In this document: positions 1 to 5,557 of the stretch, in pieces
Numbering within the stretch: the first letter of the stretch is position 1
How the letters are laid out: each line of letters begins with the position of its first letter
DNA from: Deltaproteobacteria bacterium
GTDB taxonomy: Bacteria; Desulfobacterota; JADFXK01
Length of the DNA stretch: 6,136 bases
Direction of reading: 5' to 3'
Assembly (NCBI GenBank): GCA_015233285.1
Contig: JADFYA010000232.1
Span: 1 to 6,136 of the forward strand
Translations under genes and position numbers: made by a program
Notes under the pieces: generated by a model
What the model was told of the DNA's origin: nothing
Database searches by the model: none
The model's input: the letters and a program-made list of their open reading frames with translations, nothing else

Positions 1-721
1 AGGGATAAAACAGTCTGGCCAAAATCCGAATCGATAAGATCAAGCCCTTATTCCCTGTGGAAAGAAGCCGGTATTTCTGGGGATGATCAATTACCTCCAT
101 GGTGATGTCGCGGCTGGAAAATCGTCCTGACACCATTTGGCGGAGGCCCAGGTAGGTTTTAAAATACTCATTAAAAATTTTGTGCCGGGAGAATAACCGG
201 ACATAGTTTTGGGCCAGATTCCGGGGCAACCACAGTAGAAACGGCAGCTTAAACTTGCCATCTATGAGCATTAGCCGGTTGGGCGCGGCAAAATAGCACA
301 TGCCGCCAGGCTTGAGACACCGGCGAATCTCTTCAAACATTAGGTCCTGGGCTTCATAGGTCAGAAAGTTGTACATAATGTTACAGATAATAATGTCAAA
401 TCGGCCGGTTTCAAAGGGCAGCCGATCCCCTCCGGCAAAAACGAATTTGAAATTAGGAACTCGTTTTTCCAGTTCCGTGGCCTGGGCGATAACGTCTTGA
501 TCGATGTCAATCCCGTAAATGAATTTGACCTTTTCGGCCAGCCGGCCGGCAATCAACCCGGCAGAGCAACCGACATCGAGGACCTCCGCCTCAGCCAGAT
601 CGCCGTGATAATATTCTTGAAGCACCTGATATATTTTTTCGGCCTTTTGGTGCCGGGATTGTTGGTCAAACAGGACCTGACGGTCGCAGGCATAATGATA
701 AGCCGTCGCGTCACATTCCAC
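1..721 (-). CDS. Class I SAM-dependent methyltransferase, C-terminus cut by the window edge
   Basis: A GTG-started frame open for 240 codons to base 1, with no stop in the window. Start support is the AAGGAG six bases upstream and tight linkage to the preceding gene. The protein begins with a short helical lead (VECDATAYHYACDRQVLFDQ, GTG shown as V). Motif I is VLDVGCSAG (47-55), the strand-2 acids IDID (71-74), then GGDRLPF (97-103) and motif IV FDIIICNIMYNFL (108-120), then CLKPGG and YFAAPNRLM. Next comes FKLPFLLWLP, a variant of the HY-x-LPFLSWLP block I associate with O-antigen and glycolipid methyltransferases. The end of the visible part (GLILSIRILARLFYP) is hydrophobic and probably near the natural C-terminus. 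Substrate unknown; modification of a surface glycan or its lipid-linked precursor is inferred from neighbours. Ordinary ORF calling could overlook it because the stop is missing. Confidence 0.87.
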   Translation of the reverse strand, partial: MECDATAYHYACDRQVLFDQQSRHQKAEKIYQVLQEYYHGDLAEAEVLDVGCSAGLIAGRLAEKVKFIYGIDIDQDVIAQATELEKRVPNFKFVFAGGDRLPFETGRFDIIICNIMYNFLTYEAQDLMFEEIRRCLKPGGMCYFAAPNRLMLIDGKFKLPFLLWLPRNLAQNYVRLFSRHKIFNEYFKTYLGLRQMVSGRFSSRDITMEVIDHPQKYRLLSTGNKGLILSIRILARLFYP

Positions 722-723
722 AG

Positions 724-1500
724 TTAGCTCCTTTCTCCGACGATATAAACTCCACTGCCGCGGCGAGGTTTAACTCTTCGGCCCAGTATCGAGATGGCCA
801 AGAGGAAAGGAAAGAATAAACTGTACAACATTTTCCGCTTCTCGCGGCCTTCGGTAATCAGGTAAGACAGGTCGTTGGCCAGGGTTTCCAGCGAAGAATA
901 GGTATAACCCTTTTCAACTATCCTAAAATTCGCCTGGATAAACAATTGCTCCAGTTCGTCCATCAAATATCCCGGCCGGACATGCCCTTCGATATCGAAG
1001 TTGATCCGCTTTCTGCCGAACAAGTAACGGTACTTATGCGGAACATGCACAATCAGTTTGCCGGACTTGTTGAGTAACTCATAGATTTTTTTGACTATGG
1101 ACAGGTCGTCTTCGATGTGTTCCAAGACGTCGATGGCCACGATACAGTCAAATTTATCGGCACAATTTTGGTCAAAGATATCCTTGGCTTCAAAACAACA
1201 GTTATCCAACTCCAGGCACTTGACCAGCTCGTTGGCGGTGGCCACTTTCGTTTGATTCAGGTCCACCCCGATAACTTCCGCCTGGGGCAGGCACTTGCCC
1301 ATTTCAATGGTGAAGACGCCGCGGCCACTCCCGATGTCCAGCACCCGGCAGGAGTCTTTAAGATATTTTTTGATAATCGGGATCATGCGCCAGGCCCTGA
1401 TCCGCATCCCCAGGATCGGCATCCCGAAAATCTTGATATATAGCCTTTCCAGGCGGCTGAAATCGGGACTCTGACAAAATTCACTGCCCAGCATGGTCAT
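724..1500 (-). CDS. Class I SAM-dependent methyltransferase with hydrophobic C-terminal segment
   Basis: 258 aa from the preferred ATG; two more residues if the ATG at 1506 is used. Residue numbers here count from 1506. Motif I is VLDIGSGRG (55-63), strand-2 acid is in GVDLN (80-84), EAKDIFD (106-112) follows the adenine-contacting strand, and motif IV is DCIVAIDVLEHIEDD (120-134). IVHVPHKYR and EGHVRPGY (173-180) are typical of Methyltransf_11/23-type enzymes from glycan and lipid loci. Residues 227-242 (MLYSLFFPFLLAISIL) are strongly hydrophobic and followed by the basic RRVKPRR, suggesting a membrane-surface attachment and perhaps a lipid-linked substrate; this is inference. The gene overlaps the upstream toroid gene by 20 bases and ends two bases before the next start. 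It shares no close sequence with the other two methyltransferases beyond the fold motifs. Confidence 0.88.
   Translation of the reverse strand: MTMLGSEFCQSPDFSRLERLYIKIFGMPILGMRIRAWRMIPIIKKYLKDSCRVLDIGSGRGVFTIEMGKCLPQAEVIGVDLNQTKVATANELVKCLELDNCCFEAKDIFDQNCADKFDCIVAIDVLEHIEDDLSIVKKIYELLNKSGKLIVHVPHKYRYLFGRKRINFDIEGHVRPGYLMDELEQLFIQANFRIVEKGYTYSSLETLANDLSYLITEGREKRKMLYSLFFPFLLAISILGRRVKPRRGSGVYIVGERS
728..733 (-). promoter_or_regulatory. Strong ribosome binding site (AAGGAG) for the GTG-start methyltransferase
   Basis: AAGGAG is six bases before the GTG at 721-719. The TAA stop of the preceding gene lies inside the spacer, so ribosomes ending one gene are placed to begin the next. Confidence 0.85.
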
Positions 1501-2695
1501 TTTCATTTCTCCGGTTCAACTTATTCTTGGCCCCGAGATATTCGCCCAGGGCGTAGAGCATCCAGGCATTGCACCAACGCATGAAGGAGAAGCGTTTGGT
1601 ATAGTATTTGGTTTTCTGGTAGTAAAAGTACCCGTCTCCCGAGTACAACTCTTTGATCGTCCAGTCAAGAATCTTTTCAGCCAGGTGGAGATATTCAGGG
1701 TTTAACCGGCTGACCTTGGCGAAGGTGATGACGCCCTGGGCGCTGCCGTGAATGTCATACGGATATTCCTGATTATCTCGATTTTTGGGCGCTCCGTCCG
1801 GGGTAAACAAGTGCTTCTCGTAATACTCGACCGCTCGGAGCAGCAACGGCTTCCATTCCCAATGGTCCAGGCTCTCCATTACCTCCAGAAGTTCATCGAT
1901 GATCCCGCCGGTATGGTAGTTATCCACATAGGACCGGTCAAAATCCGTGGTGTAGGCCCACCTGTCCCCGGCAAAGGCCTGGTTGGCCACAAACCTGGTC
2001 AACTTCAGGGCGTTATCCTTATACTTAGGCTCGTTCGTAGCCACATAAAGCTTGGCCAAAAATGCCGCGGCCATGGAATTAATGTTGATGACTTTTTCCG
2101 AGACGCCGGCCGGAACATAACCCAGGCATTTTTCCGTCTCAGTTTCCAGCAGGACAGGGAGATCATTTAGGACGAATTCGGCCACGCCTCGGGCCTGGTC
2201 CAGGTAGTCCGGCCGTTTAATCAGGTTGTATCCGAGCAGGAAGGATTCGCCTGGAAAAACCGAGACAGTCAGGTTGGGAGAATACTTGGGGGCGTGGAAG
2301 AAAGGCGATTGCCAGATAAAGTTGTAACCCCAGCAAACTCCGTGATACTTGCCCTCTTGGTTGGAGTGATGCTGGGTCAACCAGTCGAGCAATTCTTCGG
2401 CCAGCCGCCGGTATTCTTCATGTCCGGTGACCTCATAGAGCAACAAATATCCCCTGGCAAACAAGGATATACCCTTGGGATTGCGTGATTTTTCCGTGAG
2501 CAGCCAGGGCCGGAGATTGATCGGAAAACGCATCACCGTCTGAATGAAGATCAGCCGCAGCCACCTGTTATTAAGAGATAAGGCGTGCAGGATCGGGCTG
2601 TTCAGACCGTCGTGTTTGCAGTACCCGGCAAAGTCATTGGCTCTGGCAAATCCGGTTAAGGCGGCCACAAGTTCCGTGATAGCCGATTGTTTCAA
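1481..2695 (-). CDS. Six-hairpin (alpha/alpha toroid) polysaccharide-modifying protein, possibly VpsJ-like
   Basis: A 404-aa soluble protein with no signal peptide or membrane segment. The start is TTG, backed by GAGAGG seven bases upstream. The N-terminal block HDGLNSPILHALSLNNRWLR (28-47) and NPKGISLF (72-79) are followed by successive helix pairs, e.g. SLFARGYLLLYEVTGHEEYR, ESFLLGYNLI, MAAAFLAKLYVATNEPKY, GGIIDELLEVMESL, GSAQGVITFAKVSRLNPEYL and FMRWCNAWMLYALGEYL, repeating every 55-60 residues. This periodicity is typical of six-hairpin glycosidase-like folds, which include glycoside hydrolases, lyases, AGE-type sugar epimerases and glucuronyl C5-epimerase. Candidate active-site loops are HGVCWGYNF (118-126), DNYHTGG (258-264) and PYDIHGSAQG (312-321). 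Relatives in exopolysaccharide loci are, as far as I recall, often labelled VpsJ or wrongly as aminolevulinate dehydratase; no such dehydratase motif is present. Reaction unknown. It overlaps the downstream methyltransferase by 20 bases, indicating one operon. Confidence 0.75.
   Translation of the reverse strand: MKQSAITELVAALTGFARANDFAGYCKHDGLNSPILHALSLNNRWLRLIFIQTVMRFPINLRPWLLTEKSRNPKGISLFARGYLLLYEVTGHEEYRRLAEELLDWLTQHHSNQEGKYHGVCWGYNFIWQSPFFHAPKYSPNLTVSVFPGESFLLGYNLIKRPDYLDQARGVAEFVLNDLPVLLETETEKCLGYVPAGVSEKVININSMAAAFLAKLYVATNEPKYKDNALKLTRFVANQAFAGDRWAYTTDFDRSYVDNYHTGGIIDELLEVMESLDHWEWKPLLLRAVEYYEKHLFTPDGAPKNRDNQEYPYDIHGSAQGVITFAKVSRLNPEYLHLAEKILDWTIKELYSGDGYFYYQKTKYYTKRFSFMRWCNAWMLYALGEYLGAKNKLNRRNENDHAGQ
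1509..1512 (-). promoter_or_regulatory. Ribosome binding site (GGAG) choosing the third codon's ATG
   Basis: GGAG is only two bases before the first ATG (1506-1504) but eight bases before the ATG at 1500-1498. The second is therefore the better initiation site. The site lies inside the end of the toroid-protein gene. Confidence 0.65.
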
Positions 2696-2702
2696 ATCTG
2701 CG

Positions 2703-2708
2703 CCTCTC
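2703..2708 (-). promoter_or_regulatory. Ribosome binding site (GAGAGG) supporting a TTG start
   Basis: GAGAGG stands seven bases (CGCAGAT) before the TTG at 2695-2693, inside the 16-base gap after the preceding stop. The next in-frame ATG would remove over 50 conserved-looking residues, so TTG is the likely start. Confidence 0.7.
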
Positions 2709-2711
2709 TTC

Positions 2712-3560
2712 CTAACGGTGTTTGGTGCCGATGACCAGGTAGTAGGATTGGGTCACTGCCGCGGCCGGGAAGAAGTTGAATAACCGGCCCAGGGTCTTTT
2801 GAATTCGGCCGCTCAGGGTGCGGGATTTGAACTCCGGTGTGACAAAGTCATATTCAGTCACTGTCACGCCATTGGCCTGGAGTATTTTATTGAGCCGGTG
2901 CATCGGGATCCACCTTTCCTCCGGCGACAGGTAACTGAAGAATTTTTGCCGGAGCATGGTATCGGGACGCCGGGTGATGAATCTAACGGGATGGTAGTAA
3001 TTCGGCTCAACAATACAAATCTTGCCTCCGATATCCAGCACCCGGAGGGATTCCTTAAGGGCCTTCTCCAGGTCGATCATGTGATGCAGGGCAAAGGCGT
3101 AAATAATCCAGTTGAAGAACATATCCCGGAAGGGCAAGTCCAGGGCGGAACCTTGAACCGGCTTCATGTTTTCGGTCAGATTGAGCAACGGAAAGGAGAT
3201 GTCGAGCCCGTAAATGTCCATGTTCCGATTGGTCAGCCGTTTGGCAAAGGGGCCGTCTCCGCAACCCAATTCCAGGCCGCGAGTGTTGTCCGGCAATCCG
3301 AATCGGTCCACCAGCGATCTAAATGCGCCATCGGTCATGTTTTCATACAAATTGTCCGTGGTGTTATCTTTTTTGTTCCAGTAACCAGCTTCTTTTTGGT
3401 CATCCGCGTCAGTCAACCCCTGCGGATAGAAAATGGGGATGCCGTTCTTGACGGGATACTCTTGCTGGCAATGGTGGCAAACCAGCCCGTCCTGTCCCGC
3501 CGTCAGATCAGTGCGGCAAGCGGGGCAGACCAACAGGTTACTCGAGGCAACGGCCTTCAT
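2712..3560 (-). CDS. SAM-dependent methyltransferase with N-terminal zinc ribbon (Trm112-like)
   Basis: A 282-aa class I SAM methyltransferase, counted from the ATG supported by GGAG (a TTG four codons upstream is less likely). Residues below are from that ATG. Positions 10-45 form a small zinc ribbon, LVCPACRTDL then VCHHCQQEYP, with Cys12, Cys15, Cys28 and Cys31 as two CxxC knuckles. NGIPIF follows, the usual Trm112-type ending. The Rossmann fold has motif I GLELGCGDG (95-103), the acidic ribose-binding end of strand 2 at LDIS (119-122), SALDLPFRD (about 138-146), and the motif IV region FNWIIYAFALHHM. Such ribbon-methyltransferase fusions are common in bacterial secondary-metabolite and glycan loci, and in UbiE-like groups. 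Substrate unknown; O- or N-methylation of a sugar or lipid-linked intermediate is inferred from context. The TAG stop is 16 bases before the next start. No truncation or missing core motif seen. Confidence 0.88.
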   Translation of the reverse strand: MKAVASSNLLVCPACRTDLTAGQDGLVCHHCQQEYPVKNGIPIFYPQGLTDADDQKEAGYWNKKDNTTDNLYENMTDGAFRSLVDRFGLPDNTRGLELGCGDGPFAKRLTNRNMDIYGLDISFPLLNLTENMKPVQGSALDLPFRDMFFNWIIYAFALHHMIDLEKALKESLRVLDIGGKICIVEPNYYHPVRFITRRPDTMLRQKFFSYLSPEERWIPMHRLNKILQANGVTVTEYDFVTPEFKSRTLSGRIQKTLGRLFNFFPAAAVTQSYYLVIGTKHR

Positions 3561-3667
3561 TTTATGCTCCAATCTTCCATGGTCATTCGATCCAAAATTG
3601 CCAACGTCTTCCCAACCTCAAGGAAAGAGCGTAATGGGGAGGAGATTGTGTCGTGTTTTTCGTGCTC
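3561..3667 (-). other. 107-base gap with in-frame 36-codon extension after the amidotransferase stop
   Basis: This is the only sizeable gap in the gene run. Read on from the amidotransferase TGA in the same frame, it stays open for 36 codons. It begins EHEKHDTISS and ends MTMEDWSIK. It stops at a TGA (3557-3559) that overlaps the ATG of the next gene (ATGA). A nine-residue ORF starting at ATG ACC ATG could act as a leader peptide. Close spacing of CACGA copies (GCACGAAAAACACGA) sits right after the stop. I see no clear hairpin, terminator or sigma-70 promoter. Roughly one random 36-codon stretch in five or six would be open by chance, so this may mean nothing. Confidence 0.35.
3567..3570 (-). 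promoter_or_regulatory. Ribosome binding site (GGAG) that decides the start of the zinc-ribbon methyltransferase
   Basis: GGAG lies six bases (CATAAA) before the ATG at 3560-3558. An upstream in-frame TTG at 3572-3570 overlaps this GGAG, so it cannot use it. The ATG is therefore the better start. Confidence 0.75.
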
Positions 3668-5557
3668 TCAGTGTTTGCCGTCAATAAATAGGTCGTACCA
3701 GTATTGAAACCCGACCAGTTGCCAGAGGTAATAGTAGTGCCACCGCAACCTGGGCGAGATACTGTGATGGATAATTTTTTCGACGTATTTATAATTGAAA
3801 ATGCCTTGTTCTTTTAGCTTTTTTTCGTTGAGGACGTCGATGGCCACCTGCTTTAAATCCTTTTGGAACTGGTAATAAGGATTGATGGCGAAGCCCCATT
3901 TCTTTTTGTGCAAGACGAAATCGGGCAAGACCCCGGTCATGGCTTTTTTGTAAATGTATTTAAGGGTGTTGTGCTTCATCTTAAGCCGTAAGGGGATGGA
4001 AAAGGCAAAGGCGACCAGGTCCCGGTCCAGGAAGGGGACACGCACCTCCAGGGCATTGGCCATGGATGTCCGGTCTTCATTCAGCAGGAAATCATCCACC
4101 ATCTTGGTCTCGAATTCGGCCCGCAGGCTCTGAGCGACGATGGATTCCCACCGGTTGGCAAAATATTTCTCAAAGAGCCGGCCGGTTTTAAAATTGAGCA
4201 TCCGGTCAACCAGTTCGGGCGAGTATACATTGGTGTAGAATGCCGGGTCGTAATCCCAGACGTTTCTTAGGATGGAATAGAATTTGGTTTTGTGGCCGTA
4301 AGAGAAGCCCATCTGCAAGCCGCGGCGGAATTCATCCACCTTGAGGTTGCCGATTTTGTTGCCGCAATAGAACGTCAGGGATGAGAGGAACTCAAACAGC
4401 CGGTTCCGGGGCATAATGGTGTGCAGAAACTGAAAGGGCGACAAATAGTGATTATTGACGTAACCGGCAAATAATTCGTCTCCACCTAGGCCGCTCAGGG
4501 CCACTTTGACATGGCGGCGGGCAAAATTCGACAGGAAGTAGCCCTGGATAACGTTGATTTTAGGCTCTTCCACATGCCACAGGACTTCTTTTAAGGATTC
4601 CAACGGATTGATTTTAAGGAAAGTCTGGTGGAATCGAGTCTGGAAATGGTCGGAAACCCGTCTGGCATCATCCACTTCGTCGGTGGGCTCGTCAAAACCC
4701 ATGGAAAACGTATTGACCCCGTTGATAAACTCCGAGGCGTAGGCGACCACGGCACTGGAATCCAGGCCTCCCGAGAGATAGGCGCCCAGCGGCACATCAC
4801 TGATAAGTTGTCTCTTGACCGCCTGCCGCAGATAAAACCTGATCCCTTCCACGGCCTCATCTTCAGTCATGCTGTGATTTACTTCATAGGTCTCGTTCCA
4901 GTACTTCTTGACCGTCAACGTCCGGGCCCGGGTATCATAAAGCAGGAAGCAGCCGGCGGGTAAGCGGCGAATGTTGTCCAGCAAAGACAGTTCGCCAGGG
5001 ATGAACCGTAAATTCAGGGAATAGTGCATCGCCTCGAAATTCACCTGCCGCGGCACCTCAGGATCGCACAAAATAGCCTTCATCTCAGAGCCGAAGAGAA
5101 GCCGGCCATCTTGATGGTAGTAAAAAAAAGGCTTTACCCCGAAGTAATCCCGGACGCCGAACAACCGCCCCTGGGCCTGGTCATAGATGACAAAGGAAAA
5201 AATTCCGTTAAGCCGCCGGGGCATGTCCAGGCCGTATTCTTCATAGAGATGGACCAGGACCTCGGTGTCGGAATTTGTCTTAAACTGATGTCCCCGGTCG
5301 ATCAGGTCCAGGCGCAGGTCCATAAAATTGTAGATCTCGCCGTTAAACACCACGGCGATAGTCCCGGTCTCATTATAGATCGGCTGGGTCCCGGAGGATA
5401 GATCGATAATGCTTAGTCTCGTGTGGCCCAGATAGACTTCATTTTCCCGGTCAATCAGGGTCCCTTCCTCATCCGGGCCCCGATGGGCCAGGGACCGGCA
5501 CATTCTATCCAACAGACCGTCACTGGAAAAGCCGGCAAAGCCGCAAATACCGCACAT
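3668..5557 (-). CDS. asnB: Glutamine-hydrolysing asparagine-synthase-type amidotransferase (AsnB family)
   Basis: A complete 629-aa two-domain enzyme. The N-terminal class II glutaminase starts MCGICGF, so Cys2 becomes the N-terminal nucleophile after Met removal; this fixes the start. Other glutamine-site residues are present: R47 (GHTRLSIIDL), N72-G73-E74 (FNGEIYNF) and D97 (TNSDTEV). The C-terminal synthetase domain has the ATP PP-loop SGGLDSS (262-268), SGLGGDELFAGY (355-366), and the C-terminal EVRVPFLD and KKKWGF blocks. It uses ammonia from glutamine to amidate an ATP-activated carboxylate. E330 aligns by eye with the general-base Glu of E. coli AsnB. The acceptor loop reads EEPKINVIQGY, unlike the D-E-P-F-x-D form common in relatives. 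Length fits the subgroup found in polysaccharide loci. Free asparagine synthesis is possible. From context, amidation of a sugar acid or a glycan precursor is an equally reasonable role. The ribosome site upstream is weak (AAGAAGAG-like), and the TGATG overlap with the upstream gene suggests coupled translation. Confidence 0.93.
   Translation of the reverse strand: MCGICGFAGFSSDGLLDRMCRSLAHRGPDEEGTLIDRENEVYLGHTRLSIIDLSSGTQPIYNETGTIAVVFNGEIYNFMDLRLDLIDRGHQFKTNSDTEVLVHLYEEYGLDMPRRLNGIFSFVIYDQAQGRLFGVRDYFGVKPFFYYHQDGRLLFGSEMKAILCDPEVPRQVNFEAMHYSLNLRFIPGELSLLDNIRRLPAGCFLLYDTRARTLTVKKYWNETYEVNHSMTEDEAVEGIRFYLRQAVKRQLISDVPLGAYLSGGLDSSAVVAYASEFINGVNTFSMGFDEPTDEVDDARRVSDHFQTRFHQTFLKINPLESLKEVLWHVEEPKINVIQGYFLSNFARRHVKVALSGLGGDELFAGYVNNHYLSPFQFLHTIMPRNRLFEFLSSLTFYCGNKIGNLKVDEFRRGLQMGFSYGHKTKFYSILRNVWDYDPAFYTNVYSPELVDRMLNFKTGRLFEKYFANRWESIVAQSLRAEFETKMVDDFLLNEDRTSMANALEVRVPFLDRDLVAFAFSIPLRLKMKHNTLKYIYKKAMTGVLPDFVLHKKKWGFAINPYYQFQKDLKQVAIDVLNEKKLKEQGIFNYKYVEKIIHHSISPRLRWHYYYLWQLVGFQYWYDLFIDGKH

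Noticed and set aside
361..552. Minus-strand 63-codon ORF
   Set aside because: It lies in another frame inside the GTG-started methyltransferase, whose motifs cover the same bases.
497..727. Plus-strand 76-codon ORF at the left end
   Set aside because: Antisense to the edge methyltransferase and without family resemblance.
1748..2170. Plus-strand 140-codon ORF
   Set aside because: Antisense to the toroid protein gene, with no supporting ribosome site or domain seen.
3561..3667. Internal promoter in the only sizeable gap
   Set aside because: TTGAGG followed 17 bases later by ATTTTG is a poor sigma-70 match, and TGGCA lacks the TTGC partner of a sigma-54 site.
2799..3707. Plus-strand ORF of 302 codons opposite the zinc-ribbon methyltransferase
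   Set aside because: It is antisense to a gene with clear motifs, has no recognisable domain, and crosses into the gap; it is a shadow of the coding frame.
5024..5401. Plus-strand 125-codon ORF
   Set aside because: Antisense to the glutaminase domain of the amidotransferase, whose catalytic residues are encoded on the other strand.
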